From assembly GCA_030522415.1 (NCBI GenBank), contig CM060108.1:44064681-44128680 (forward strand): a DNA stretch of 64,000 nucleotides, in the 5' to 3' direction. Origin of the DNA: Channallabes apus (taxonomy: Eukaryota > Chordata > Actinopteri > Siluriformes > Clariidae). The notes below the pieces were generated by a model that saw only the letters and a list, made by a program, of their open reading frames with translations, was not told the origin of the DNA and searched no databases. The position numbers and the translations under genes were made by a program. Of this stretch, positions 26,764 to 33,215 are shown in pieces (within the stretch, counting starts at the first letter, position 1; every line of letters begins with the position of its first letter).

Positions 26764-27501
26764 TCTTTTATTTACACTTTACCTAGAGTGCACACCTGAC
26801 ATGGGAATATGAGGCCACAACAAAAACAAACAATCAAACAAACAAACAAAATGTGTGCCCTACATGTGAAAGATTAGCGAAATCAAGCCAAAGCCACTAC
26901 TACACCTTGCTGATCAGGATCTGGAAGGGTCTAATGGAACACTCACGCTAGTAATTTTCTATTCGCGCATAAATACCTGTGCAGTTAAGGAACCCGGAAT
27001 ACCTGGAGGAAACCCACCAAGCAAGCTCACGGAGAACATGCAAACCCCATGCACACAGACGCTCGGTGGGAATCGAACCCGGAACCCGGAGGTGCGAGGC
27101 CGCGGCGCCGACCACTACGCCATCCGAAATGCTTAAAGACAATTGCGCTCCAGTTTCTTCCAGCAATGAAGATCAACATGAATGCAATAAAGCAAACTAA
27201 AATAAAATAATTAATAATAATAAAAAAAAAACCAGCAACAACAACAGCGCTTCATTTTTTTTTTTTTTTTTTTTTTTTAAATGGAGGAGGGAGATCTCAG
27301 AGTCTCAGGATATTCATTACACACCAAATCCTGCTGGACCGGATTGAGCTCAGGACAATAACGCGACCTCTGACTTACACACAAGGGCATCGGAATGATT
27401 TTAAATCCTGCAAACAAAATGCAGATAAAATAAAGCAACAAAAAATACAAATAAAAGGTAACGCGTGTGTGTGTGTACAGGTGTATTTGGGTGCAAGGAT
27501 G

Positions 27502-27532
<31 letters not shown>

Positions 27533-27939
27533 GGAGAGTGCGCTGTGGGTTTTTGTTTGTTTGTTTGTTTGTTTGCGCGCGCGCCTGCCTCACCGTCTTG
27601 CGCGTCGGTGGCGCGGCTGCAGTTGCCGCAGATGTGTTTGATCTCCTTGCCGATGTGGCAGTGGATGATGAACGGCACGGGGCCGTGCTGGTGCTGCTGC
27701 TGCTGCTGCGGCCGCTGGTGCGCGTGCGGCTTGTGATGCGGGTCCGCGCTCGGCTTCTTCCCGCTCAGGTTCATCATCCTGACCAGACAGAAGCCCTTGT
27801 GTTTGGCCCTGAGCGGCGCGGGAGCCGGAGGCGCGGCGCAGGACGACGAGCTGCTGCTGCTGCTGCTGATGGTGTATCCGCCGTTAAAGCGGCTCCCGGG
27901 GCCGCACGCCGCCATACCAGAGCTCGCGGATTTCAGCAT
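33..27939 (-). CDS. phactr1: phactr1, phosphatase and actin regulator 1 (spliced; 3' end outside window)
   Basis: Join, minus strand: 27939-27594, 24597-24433, 12770-12690, 11820-11692, 9211-9008, 8805-8523, 6288-6095, 5610-5454, 1920-1865, 94-33. The sum is 1,677 nt (559 codons) with no stop, and every intron is GT..AG with matching phases, which is strong internal support. Phactr proteins bind G-actin through RPEL motifs and recruit protein phosphatase 1 through the C-terminus, linking Rho/MRTF-type actin sensing to dephosphorylation of cytoskeletal targets; they shuttle between cytoplasm and nucleus. Seen here: basic segment (about residues 130-168, [10 protein letters not shown]), RPEL1 (about 171-197), proline-rich [10 protein letters not shown], acidic run (about 430-465), RPEL2 (about 485-500, [13 protein letters not shown]) and RPEL3 (520-538, [14 protein letters not shown]). 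RPEL4 and the PP1-binding tail are missing because the window ends. Paralogue choice rests on PHACTR1-type strings ([40 protein letters not shown]). A phactr1a/b distinction cannot be made. Confidence 0.93.
516..947. other. intron sequence, nothing recognised
   Basis: Part of the intron between exons 9 and 10 (95-1864). An A-rich tract sits at 467-515; otherwise there is no repeat or motif I can name. Confidence 0.5.
1020..1262. repeat. GGAT/GGAC/GATA tetranucleotide microsatellite
   Basis: Imperfect tetranucleotide array (GGAT, GGAC, ATAC, GATA) in the intron before phactr1 exon 10. It creates spurious minus-strand frames rich in HPSIHP-type repeats. Confidence 0.9.
1865..1920 (-). CDS. phactr1: phactr1 exon 9 (RPEL3)
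   Basis: 56 nt: G + 18 codons + C, encoding [18 protein letters not shown], the third RPEL motif. Acceptor tgtgttcag|G, donor GAAAC|gtgagt. The split codons rebuild Arg (CG+G) before and Pro (C+CA) after the exon, as in mammalian PHACTR1. This exon is too short to appear as a free-standing ORF. Confidence 0.97.
2690..3440. repeat. long degenerate GGAT/GATGG-rich repeat tract
   Basis: About 750 bp of purine-rich sequence dominated by variants of GGATGnAnAG. It has no clean period, which suggests an old decayed tetranucleotide expansion inside the intron between exons 8 and 9. Open minus-strand frames here are compositional artefacts. Confidence 0.75.
3441..4660. other. intron sequence, nothing recognised
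   Basis: Mixed-composition intronic DNA. A plus-strand frame at 3415-4035 is open but has no domain, no splice context and no family resemblance. Confidence 0.4.
4820..5080. repeat. (GA)n-rich polypurine tract
   Basis: About 260 bp of almost pure purine on the plus strand with three perfect (AG)n runs (about 4862-4889, 4961-4974, 5055-5079). Such mirror-like purine tracts can form triplex DNA (general knowledge). It lies in the intron between exons 8 and 9. Confidence 0.9.
5168..5202. repeat. (CA)n microsatellite
   Basis: Nearly perfect CA dinucleotide run, intronic. Confidence 0.9.
5400..5443. repeat. (TA)n/(GT)n microsatellite next to exon 8 donor
   Basis: Alternating TA, GTAT and GT units starting about 10 nt inside the intron from the exon 8 donor; read as CA/TA on the coding strand. 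Confidence 0.85.
5454..5610 (-). CDS. phactr1: phactr1 exon 8 (RPEL2)
   Basis: 157 nt, acceptor gtgtgcag|AT, donor ACACG|gtcaga. Encodes [20 protein letters not shown], then [12 protein letters not shown] (RPEL2) and [18 protein letters not shown]. It is near identical to mammalian PHACTR1. The donor is followed directly by a CA/TA microsatellite on the coding strand (5400-5443). Confidence 0.97.
6095..6288 (-). CDS. phactr1: phactr1 exon 7 (acidic segment)
   Basis: 194 nt, acceptor ctcgtcag|T, donor ACAA|gtgatt. Encodes [20 protein letters not shown] followed by [12 protein letters not shown] and a run of about 20 mostly Asp/Glu residues ending SLFT. It matches PHACTR1 ([22 protein letters not shown]). 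A CA microsatellite lies 55-145 nt beyond the acceptor, in the intron. Confidence 0.95.
6342..6432. repeat. (CA)n microsatellite upstream of exon 7
   Basis: About 90 bp of CACA/TACA repeats, which on the coding strand is a GT tract 55-145 nt before the exon 7 acceptor. Confidence 0.9.
6480..7190. other. AT-rich intron tract
   Basis: About 700 bp of very AT-rich, A-run-rich DNA in the intron between exons 6 and 7. No element recognised apart from simple-sequence bias. Confidence 0.6.
7407..7443. repeat. (AG)n microsatellite
   Basis: Short imperfect GA array in otherwise normal-GC sequence. Several overlapping open frames on both strands here (7183-7569) only reflect the lack of stops in GA/CT repeats. 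Confidence 0.85.
7779..7972 (-). mobile_element. tRNA-derived SINE, family A
   Basis: On the minus strand the head has pol III boxes (A-box TAGCTCAGTGGTTAAGGC; B-box GGTTCAAAC) and the tail reads GTCGCTCTGGATAAGAGCGT. It is flanked by the 8-bp target duplication TATCTCCT (7771-7778 and 7973-7980). The family recurs in this window at 14348, 42450, 48334 and 56838. Confidence 0.88.
7981..8240. mobile_element. inverted pair of tRNA-SINE family B copies
   Basis: 7981-8100 reads as the plus-strand head of SINE family B (tagcatagtggttagcac, ggttcgattcc, then cttgttctccctgtgcttgg). 8105-8235 reads as the reverse complement of the same family (tctgcatgtctttggactgt, catgcaaactccatgcacac, gggaatcgaacctgg). 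The two halves form a palindrome. Confidence 0.75.
8523..8805 (-). CDS. phactr1: phactr1 exon 6 (proline-rich middle)
   Basis: 283 nt, acceptor ccgtcag|AG, donor GAGAG|gtcagt. Encodes [32 protein letters not shown] and ends with [19 protein letters not shown]; these match the PHACTR1 segments [16 protein letters not shown] and IDELNKTLAMTMQRLES. The His/Gly-rich stretch [13 protein letters not shown] lies in between. Confidence 0.95.
9008..9211 (-). CDS. phactr1: phactr1 exon 5
   Basis: 204 nt, acceptor cccttcag|CT, donor ATAG|gtgaga. Encodes [20 protein letters not shown] and later [19 protein letters not shown]. The PPALPPKP run is proline-rich and could be an SH3-type ligand (inference). 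I do not recognise this segment in mammalian PHACTR1, so it may be a fish-specific or alternatively used exon. Phases fit both sides. Confidence 0.82.
9379..9829 (+). mobile_element. mariner-family relic (copy 1)
   Basis: Ends are inverted repeats (ggcgttcaagccaaaccggg / cccggtttgacttgaacgcc). Inside, the plus strand keeps pieces of a mariner transposase C-terminal region ([11 protein letters not shown], then [10 protein letters not shown] in another frame). It is short (451 bp), internally deleted and frameshifted. Related pieces are at 35549 and 40725. Confidence 0.8.
9830..10785. other. intron sequence, nothing recognised
   Basis: Unique-looking intronic DNA with an A run at 10194-10217; no gene or element identified. 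Confidence 0.4.
10790..10848. repeat. (CA)n microsatellite
   Basis: Long CA run ending in CGCG, directly left of a MITE. Confidence 0.92.
10859..11332. mobile_element. Tc1/mariner-type MITE
   Basis: About 50-bp imperfect terminal inverted repeats: left end cagtactgtgcaaaagtctt, right end the complement (aagactgttggacagtactg). TA flanks the left end. It has no coding capacity and is bracketed by CA microsatellites. A related element is at 54256-54792. Confidence 0.85.
11344..11390. repeat. (CA)n microsatellite
   Basis: CA array with one TA interruption, abutting the right end of the MITE. Confidence 0.9.
11692..11820 (-). CDS. phactr1: phactr1 exon 4
   Basis: 129 nt, encoding [20 protein letters not shown] and on to LTDGHGA. 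Acceptor tcatag|AC, donor GCGG|gtgagt; both phases fit the neighbours (G+AC, G+CT). The similarity to mammalian PHACTR1 is weak (LENG), so the call rests mainly on phase and splice sites. The acceptor tract is a long CA microsatellite followed by CT-rich sequence on the coding strand (11831-11930). Confidence 0.8.
11831..11898. repeat. (GT)n microsatellite in the exon 4 acceptor region
   Basis: Near-perfect GT run followed by GAGA sequence. On the coding strand it is CT-rich then CA-rich and lies 11-78 nt before the exon 4 acceptor, where a polypyrimidine tract is normally expected. Confidence 0.92.
12170..12199. repeat. (GT)n microsatellite
   Basis: Short perfect GT run in the intron between exons 3 and 4. 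Confidence 0.9.
12690..12770 (-). CDS. phactr1: phactr1 exon 3 (RPEL1)
   Basis: 81 nt, acceptor cctcag|CT, donor AAAG|gtgagc. Encodes [20 protein letters not shown] followed by LKEIFEKG, the N-terminal RPEL motif, with RQSREEL in place of RPxxxEL as is usual for the first motif of Phactr proteins. The RPEL motif binds G-actin. It is preceded by an 11.7-kb intron, the longest in the window. Confidence 0.95.
12926..13181. mobile_element. MITE with TTAA target duplication
   Basis: Flanked by TTAA at 12922-12925 and 13182-13185, with imperfect inverted ends (agggctcctattatg / gatacgggacctt). TTAA targets are typical of piggyBac and Kolobok; which one cannot be decided. No coding sequence. Confidence 0.65.
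13186..14120. other. intron sequence, nothing recognised
   Basis: Unique-looking DNA in the long intron 2; a short CA run lies at 13552-13565. Confidence 0.4.
14125..14335 (+). mobile_element. SINE with tRNA-like head and RTE-derived body (family C)
   Basis: The head is tRNA-like (ggcttagtggtaggtt; B-box ggttcgattcc). The body (gtgccggtcccaagcctggg ... gttgcatcaggaaggtgtaa) matches the 5' untranslated part of the RTE LINE at 46672-50012, and the tail (cgccccctcgagcagccgaaag) matches that LINE's 3' end. Confidence 0.8.
14348..14505 (+). mobile_element. SINE family A, partial
   Basis: Starts inside the tRNA head (gcattggactacggttcaga), keeps the B-box ggttcaaatcc and the GTAAGCCGCTGTGGATAAGG tail. 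It abuts the family C SINE. Confidence 0.8.
15180..15990. other. non-repetitive island inside the decayed repeat field
   Basis: About 800 bp without the GGACTAAATGG motif and without a recognised element. Confidence 0.4.
16292..17090 (-). mobile_element. 5'-truncated RTE-clade LINE
   Basis: 799 bp bounded by a perfect 14-bp target duplication TAAATAATGCCAAA (16278-16291 and 17091-17104). On the minus strand it encodes the C-terminal part of the reverse transcriptase ORF ([42 protein letters not shown]) without the FADD catalytic motif. The long direct repeat and 5' truncation are hallmarks of target-primed reverse transcription. Confidence 0.93.
17105..18040. other. intron sequence, nothing recognised
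   Basis: No gene, no strong repeat. Confidence 0.4.
18385..18500 (+). mobile_element. SINE family D tail fragment (tentative)
   Basis: Ends gagaaaagaatttcactgtgctttaata, like the tail of the family D SINE at 37975. A 17-bp phrase, gtcgggactcaacggtgggg-like, is repeated in tandem just before it. The head is missing. Confidence 0.45.
19530..19697 (-). mobile_element. SINE family B, diverged copy
   Basis: Contains acgtctttggactatgggag and gaaacccacaaggcagaacg, the reverse complement of the family B body. The head is poorly preserved. Confidence 0.65.
20524..20571. repeat. (AG)n microsatellite
   Basis: Perfect AG run of over 40 bp. Confidence 0.93.
20840..22185. other. intron DNA with several open frames but no recognised gene
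   Basis: Near-normal GC, few simple repeats, and overlapping open frames on both strands (minus 21188-20838, minus 21779-21399). None shows a domain or a splice pattern I can support. It could be an old element or a non-coding transcript. Confidence 0.35.
22191..22510. repeat. homogeneous 31-bp GC-rich minisatellite
   Basis: The 31-bp unit starting cccctcgaggcgggcgagcc occurs at 22191 and every 31 bp to 22470 (ten units), then a truncated eleventh at 22501. Units are identical apart from one A-to-G change (ggtacc to ggtgcc) before the last two. Because 31 is not a multiple of 3 and no frame has a stop, long open frames (plus 22143-22625, minus 22591-22175) arise by repetition alone. Confidence 0.95.
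23865..24015 (+). mobile_element. SINE 3' body and tail (tentative)
   Basis: Carries tgctttgcgacaatgacaat followed by aaaagctctatacaaagaac and attgaattgaa, a tail type common in teleost SINEs. No pol III head is visible upstream. Confidence 0.5.
24433..24597 (-). CDS. phactr1: phactr1 exon 2 (basic region)
   Basis: Encodes [14 protein letters not shown], then [17 protein letters not shown] and [18 protein letters not shown], ending in SA with phase 1. This is the highly conserved segment before RPEL1; in mammals the basic stretch next to RPEL1 works in nuclear import in competition with G-actin. The acceptor is a tandem CAGCAG, so the exon may start at 24597 or 24594. The donor is CAG|gtggga, a relatively weak 5' splice site. 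Confidence 0.95.
24780..25200. mobile_element. possible DNA-transposon relic
   Basis: The region (ggcacccttcaaggtcagga ... tcttgttcctgttgatcttg) has the feel of a decayed Tc1-like element but no inverted repeats or clear transposase motif. Low confidence. Confidence 0.3.
25210..26400. other. AT-rich intron sequence, nothing recognised
   Basis: Intron between exons 1 and 2; T-rich runs at 25759-25792 and 25974-25986. No gene or element identified. Confidence 0.4.
26430..26645 (-). mobile_element. SINE family B
   Basis: Reverse-complement family B: tacagggttgcggggggcct, cctaatctgcatgtctttgg, ctatgggaggaaaccggagt, catgcaaactcctggaggtg. It is moderately diverged and the tRNA head is shortened. 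Confidence 0.75.
26650..26758. repeat. (TA)n/(GT)n/(TA)n compound microsatellite
   Basis: TATA, TACA, GTGT and then a long perfect TA run; likely cruciform-prone and hypervariable. Confidence 0.92.
26985..27132 (-). mobile_element. SINE family B
   Basis: Reverse complement of the head: gaacatgcaaaccccatgca, gggaatcgaacccggaaccc (B-box), gaccactacgccatccg (A-box). The tail side is truncated near 26985. Confidence 0.78.
27245..27280. repeat. poly-T tract
   Basis: Run of about 25 T in the intron just beyond the exon 1 donor. Confidence 0.9.
27504..27580. repeat. GAT, GGT and GTTT repeats next to the exon 1 donor
   Basis: (GAT)n, (GGT)n, then (GTTT)n and (GC)n in the first 90 nt of intron 1. 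Confidence 0.85.
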
Positions 27940-28000
27940 GGAGAAGAATGTGGAGGAGGAGGAGGAGGAGGAGGATGAAGAGGAACCGGATCCCTAACGC
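27580..28000 (-). promoter_or_regulatory. CpG-rich block around the first exon (candidate promoter)
   Basis: GC- and CpG-rich compared with the AT-rich flanks; it covers the first coding exon and the sequence just upstream. Upstream on the coding strand (28000-28250) lie CT-rich and ATT/GTT-rich tracts but no clear TATA box. The inferred role is a CpG-island promoter for the phactr1 isoform starting here; the transcription start is not visible from sequence. Confidence 0.5.
27594..27939 (-). CDS. phactr1: phactr1 first coding exon (alternative N-terminus)
   Basis: Codons 1-115 plus one base; donor GAC G|gtgagg. The start at 27939 is the first in-frame ATG; a second Met follows at residue 9. 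The product is low-complexity: a run of nine Ser, an Ala/Pro stretch, then [15 protein letters not shown], a His/Gln-rich run ([18 protein letters not shown]) and a Cys/His cluster [17 protein letters not shown]. It does not resemble the canonical mammalian PHACTR1 N-terminus, so I read it as an alternative first exon. It joins exon 2 in the right phase (G + CA = Ala). Coding triplet repeats (AGC/CAG type) in the Ser and Gln runs are likely length-variable. The exon assignment rests on phase, donor and CpG richness, not on recognised homology. Confidence 0.75.
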
Positions 28001-28325
28001 GCCTCGACGCAGAAATAATATGTCTTCTTCTTCCTTGTTGTTTCTTTAAATCCAGTTATTATTATTATCGTTGTTGTTGTTATTATTGTTGTTATTGACT
28101 TGTCTACATCTCGGCCACGCCGCACCTGAGGGCTGATTGCGCAGAGCCCTGAGTGTGAGATCCTCAGCGCAGCACTGAAACCCCGCAGCAGCTCCTCTCT
28201 CTCTCTCGCTCTCTCTCCCTATAATAAACCCTGAGTGATTCACCAGCGAGTCGGTTCCCTCTCAACGATTCGGTCACAAGGTTGACACTCAGGAATGATT
28301 CCTATCAGCAGTACTGGTCCTGATC

Positions 28326-28896
28326 CAGAGGTAATGAATGAGTAGATTATTATTTTTTTTTTTTGTGTACTTCTACTTTTTAAAGTAGTTTTTAAAATCT
28401 GTATTTTTACTGTTACTTAAGTATTTTTTGTTTAAAGTATTGTACTTCGCTACATTTTAAATCATATTCGCTACTAAGTAAAAAATAAATGAATGAAAAT
28501 GAAAAATAATACAAATAGTACAATGGGGAAGGGGGAAAAAAATCACAAAATTCACAAGAATGATGGAGACGGACAGAACAGATGCCAGTGATGTAGACAC
28601 GCCTGAAAGTGAAGCGGCAACTAATTCTTATGAAGCGAACCCCTGGTCATATTTAAGCCACCACTTTGATTTCAAGCACAATAAAGGGAACAGATTTAAT
28701 ATGCAAGAGTGTTCCATCCCCCATCCTGTTAAAAAAAAAGTAACTCAGTAACTTTTACTCTGAGTACATTTTTAATGATCTACTTTTTACTTTTACTTGA
28801 GTAGATTTTTATCAGGGTAACTTTACTTGTACTTCAGTAAAAGTTCATTAAAGTAACAGTACTTTTACTCAAATCTTATTACTCTTTCCACCTCTG
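28326..28896 (+). mobile_element. non-autonomous hAT (Tol2-like) element with transposase remnant
   Basis: The ends read cagaggt... and ...acctctg, with the typical subterminal AGTACTTTTACTT-type repeats on both sides (28360-28465, 28738-28890). A short plus-strand frame (28560-28745) keeps the start of a BED-finger hAT transposase (NPWSYLSHHFDFKHNKGNRF followed by NMQ, then damage). Almost all of the transposase has been deleted. No clear 8-bp target duplication. Confidence 0.8.
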
Positions 28897-28899
28897 ATT

Positions 28900-29220
28900 A
28901 TTATTATTATACTTCCACATTGTTGGGCACAGTATATTTCAATAAGGCTCTCTGGGTAACGTAGAAAAAGTGTAAATCTGATACATAATAAATATAATAT
29001 ACCTTGTTCATGAGGGATGAGCAAAGAATGCAAAGAAAACCCACTGAATTCTGGATCAAGTGTCTAATGCACACTCAAAATAGACCCCCTCTAGTGAAAT
29101 CACCCGATGACATCACTCATTTTCACATCGACTGGATGATCATGGTTTTTTGCATAGCGTTTCCATATCGCAGGAAGAAGGGCCGATGTTCTGATGGTGT
29201 TTAGGACAGAATAGATTGAA
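28900..29220. other. intergenic sequence, nothing recognised
   Basis: Upstream of phactr1 exon 1; no gene or repeat identified. Confidence 0.4.
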
Positions 29221-29224
29221 ACAG

Positions 29225-29640
29225 TGGTGACTGGTGGGGATTAGCACTGGGGATTGTAAGTCACTATAGAAATTAGTTAATAAAAACAATGCTGATCAGG
29301 CAGTAGTGACTTGGGAGATTGATGATCAGTGATAAGTCATTTTATAGCATTTAGAGTGATTAGAGTGAATAGTCATTCAAAACAATGTAAAGATCAGACT
29401 GTTAGTTTTTGGGGCACACTAGCGAACCCTGTTCATCAATTAGTGATTAGTTGCAGGAGAAATGACAATCAGTGATTATCAGAAGCTATGGTGATCAATG
29501 AATAGGCACAAGGGAGACTGGTGATCAGTGATGCGTCTTTTGGAACAGTAGTGATCAACAATTGGTCATTGGGAATCGTTGTGACCTGTGATCAGTCACT
29601 GGAAACATTGGTGATCAGCGATTATTGATTGGGAACAGTA
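29225..29640. repeat. diverged flank of the 30-bp minisatellite
   Basis: Loose copies of gtgatcagtgatta and attgggaacag spaced 25-60 bp, increasingly regular towards 29640. Confidence 0.65.
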
Positions 29641-30565
29641 ATGATCAGTGATTAGTGATTATTGATTGGGAATGGTAGTGATCAGTGATTATTGATTGGG
29701 AATGGTAGTGATCAGTGATTATTGATTGGGAATGGTAGTGATTAGTGATTATTGATTGGGAATGGTAGTGATTAGTGATTATTGATTGGGAATGGTAGTG
29801 ATCAGTGATTATTGATTGGGAATGGTAGTGATTAGTGATTATTGATTGGGAATGGTAGTGATCAGTGATTATTGATTGGGAATGGTAGTGATTAGTGATT
29901 ATTGATTGGGAATGGTAGTGATTATTGATTGGGAATGGTAGTGATTAGTGATTATTGATTGGGAATGGTAGTGATCAGTGATTATTGATTGGGAATGGTA
30001 GTGATTAGTGATTATTGATTGGGAATGGTAGTGATTAGTGATTATTGATTGGGAATGGTAGTGATTAGTGATTATTGATTGGGAATGGTAGTGATCAGTG
30101 ATTATTGATTGGGAATGGTAGTGATCAGTGATTACTGATTGGAAACGGTAGTGACTGGTGATTATTCATTGGGAACAGTAACGATCAGTGATTATTTATT
30201 GGGAATTGTAGTGATCAGTGATTATTTATTGGGAATTGTAGTGATCAGTGATTATTGATTGGGAATGGTAGTGATCAGTGATTATTGATTGGGAATGGTA
30301 GTGATTAGTGATTATTGATTGGGAATGGTAGTGATTAGTGATTATTGATTGGGAATGGTAGTGATCAGTGATTATTGATTGGGAATGGTAGTGATCAGTG
30401 ATTATTGATTGGGAATGATAGTGATTAGTGATTATTGATTGGGAATGGTAGTGATCAGTGATTACTGATTGGAAACGGTAGTGACTGGTGATTATTCATT
30501 GGGAACAGTAATGATCAGTGATTATTTATTGGGAATTGTAGTGATCAGTGATTATTCATTTTAAA
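29640..30565. repeat. 30-bp minisatellite with higher-order pattern
   Basis: About 30 copies of a 30-bp unit (gattattgattgggaatggtagtgatcagt; variant with tta in place of tca), with one shortened 21-bp unit near 29915. A distinctive variant block (gattactgattggaaacggt ... attcattgggaacagta) occurs twice, at about 30127-30240 and 30457-30555, so a multi-unit segment has been duplicated. Confidence 0.92.
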
Positions 30566-30599
30566 CCTTTGTGATCAGTGAATAGTCTTATATATGTAA

Positions 30600-32275
30600 C
30601 AGTAGCGACCATTGATTGGTCAGAACCAATGTAAGCTCAGGTAAGGATATCTTAGACAGGCTGTACATACTGGTTGTGACTCGATTGAACTCGCTCTCTC
30701 ATCCCATCTAACCAGCCTCTATCGTGTGAGCTGGAGAGCTGTATGTATCGCAGCATAGTGACTAACATCTGCTCAAAACATCCCTAAGGTCTTTTGTTTT
30801 AAAGATATAGCGCTAAAGGAGTCTACACTACTTTTCCATGGCTCATTAAATTTAGATGTGTTGTGATCACAGCACCACCACTTAAATCATTTTAAACTCG
30901 AACCAAACCCAGATGCAAAGCTTTAACTCTTATTCTGAGCACGTCTGAAGCTAGACAAAACGAACGGACCCTTACCGATGGATAAATCTAAAATAGTACA
31001 AGATAAACAGGCATTTTTGATTGACAAGCTGCCATAATACATAATTGTGTTCGTGTGTATTACACACAAACAGAACACATGGTGCTTAAGCAAATTTGAA
31101 GCAGGACATGGTGTGCAATTTGCAACACAAATAAATTAATATTTACCAGTAAAATGACTGAGGGATGTCTGGGCTTGGCCTCTTTCTGTCTGCTTATGCA
31201 TTGGTTTCTTTGGGTATTCAGTAACATTTTGCATGCAGATGTTTCTTCAAACTAGTGTAGATATCATCAAGGAATGGTCTGAGTCACTTACTGACTGGCT
31301 GCAATGCGAAATTATTTGCACATGTTTGGACCCATGATGGTCAGTCAGCTGGTTCTGAGGCTGAGGTTAATGTGCTGCCTTGGTTGAGCTTGTAGTGTAT
31401 CTCTGATGTCGATACTAACATCGAGGCGTCCTCCTAATCACGAAGACACTGCCTCATGTATTTGATGTATACTCTGGTTCACTGCTTCTGTAGCCCCTGT
31501 ATGATGAGTGACAGCAGCACCAAAATAGCGTTCCCAGTTGTCCTGCACTAAGCCGATCTCTTATCACTCACAGTTCTTTTCTCTGTCTCTGATCTTGTAG
31601 ATACAGCTCTTTACAGAATGTGTTACGAGTAGATTTAGCCGTCTTTCCCTCACTCTAGCTCTTTTATCAGTCTCGGTTATGGTAATCAGGGCTGTGCCAT
31701 GGAGTGATGCACAGGTATCGAACAGAATTGTAATCCAGCTGCAGTAAGGATATTTACAGGCCGTGAAGCTTTGATGGTGCATCTCATAATCCCGGCCTCA
31801 TTAGGCTCGCTTCATAGATATTAGAAAGCTCGGAGACGTCCAGAGCTGTGAGAGAACTTCCCACTGAGAGAAACCAACTAGTGTGGTATTACCTTTTATG
31901 GGAAATGTCTAGGTTGCTGTAGGTTGTTTCAGAAAAACAGTGATGTAGTGATCTTCTAAATCACACAATAATCCATGCTGTGTCTTGTAGGTGCATTACG
32001 GTCGTTTCGCATACTCTATGTATTTACTGTACGGTAGCTATTGTGTTGATTGGCTCTGTTGAGTGATGCGTATAGCCACGCCCACCGGTGCTATAGGTGT
32101 CCAAAAGACGCTGGCTGCTGTGGCATAATCTTGCACATAAGTGCTCATAATGTGCATGTTTAACCTCCGCACAGTTTTAGAGTTGCACAGTTACTGTAAG
32201 TTGCGTCTTCTAGTCTTCAAGCTTGGAAAAGTTGCATAATATCACTTAAACTTTTCATTTGCTAAAACATCACTT
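30600..32275. other. intergenic sequence, nothing recognised
   Basis: About 1.7 kb of unique-looking DNA without a recognisable gene. Short open frames only. Confidence 0.4.
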
Positions 32276-32284
32276 GTCAGCCCC

Positions 32285-32520
32285 ATGACCTCCAAAGAGG
32301 AAAGAGTTGCCTCTGGTCTGTGTGCATGAAGTTTGCAGGTTATCTCCTTGCTTGATGAGTTTCCTCCAGGCAATCTGGTTTCCTTCTTCAAAGGCTGGTC
32401 GTAGACTGATTTAGTGTTTCCAAATTGCCTGTAGTCTTGCCATCCATGGGGTACCCTGCTTTGTTCCCCGTGATAGGCTCCAGGCCCCACACAACCCTAT
32501 ACAGTGGTATACATAATGCA
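32285..32520 (+). mobile_element. SINE family B, diverged copy
   Basis: Family B body and tail on the plus strand: gtctgtgtgcatgaagtttg, gatgagtttcctccaggcaa, ggggtaccctgctttgttcc, gataggctccaggcccc. Confidence 0.7.
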
Positions 32521-32863
32521 TGGAAGCTATTATTTCATTTTTGAAATGTCTTCAAAAATGTCATACTTCAAATGCAGTTTTGCGTGTGTTTCTGCTGTTT
32601 CTTGTCTCACTGATTTATTATCACAATGTGTTTTGAAATAACCCTTGATTGTTGTGTGTATTTTTTCTGCTTGCTGTGTATTTTTATTCCAAGGTCCTCC
32701 TAAACATTTTGCCCATTAACAAGTGACAGTTTCTGGAATTTGCACCTGATGTTTATGTCCCATGTTTATTTGACTGGTTTATTAAATTGGGATACCTGTA
32801 TGCATATGATAACCCTGTCTGACCCCTCCTATGCTTCATGCCTCATATGCTTTGTGATACAGC

Positions 32864-33215
32864 TATACTCTCAAAATAGCTGAAACACAATAGGACCGAT
32901 TGCAGACCCCTGAGGTATCTCAGTCAGCAAAGCAAAACTGTTCTAAATGAATACCCAGAAATTGCTACATTGAAACAACTATCCTGTAACAACCTGTTAT
33001 TTCCACACAACACACTTTGCCAAGTGGGCCATTTTGGATTTGATGCCTTTTTACAGTTTCTCCTGCATCTGATTCTGAGCAGCATGAATTAGAGATATCC
33101 AAGATGCTACAGTGCACTGCAAAGGAATTGTCGAAAAATTTAAAACAGTGTTGCTGTGATGTGAAGATAAATCCTTTAAACACCGCTTGAACAGGACAAT
33201 TCCCAATCTAATAAA
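32864..33215. repeat. unclassified interspersed repeat, copy 1
   Basis: Shares a collinear set of blocks with 34398-34690: ctcaaaatagc, cctgaggtatctc, ttccacacaacacactttgcc, cctgcatctgattctgagca, and caggacaattcc at the end. Both copies are in the same orientation, about 1.5 kb apart. I do not recognise the family. Confidence 0.8.

Noticed and set aside
27467..27997. Long plus-strand frames opposite phactr1 exon 1
   Set aside because: They are GC-rich antisense shadows of the coding exon; triplet repeats keep both strands open.
28560..28751. Short acidic plus-strand frame as a host gene
   Set aside because: It is the broken N-terminus of a hAT transposase lying between hAT ends.
29640..30565. 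CRISPR-like regularity of 30-bp repeats
   Set aside because: The units abut with no unique spacers, and the context is a vertebrate genome; this is a minisatellite.
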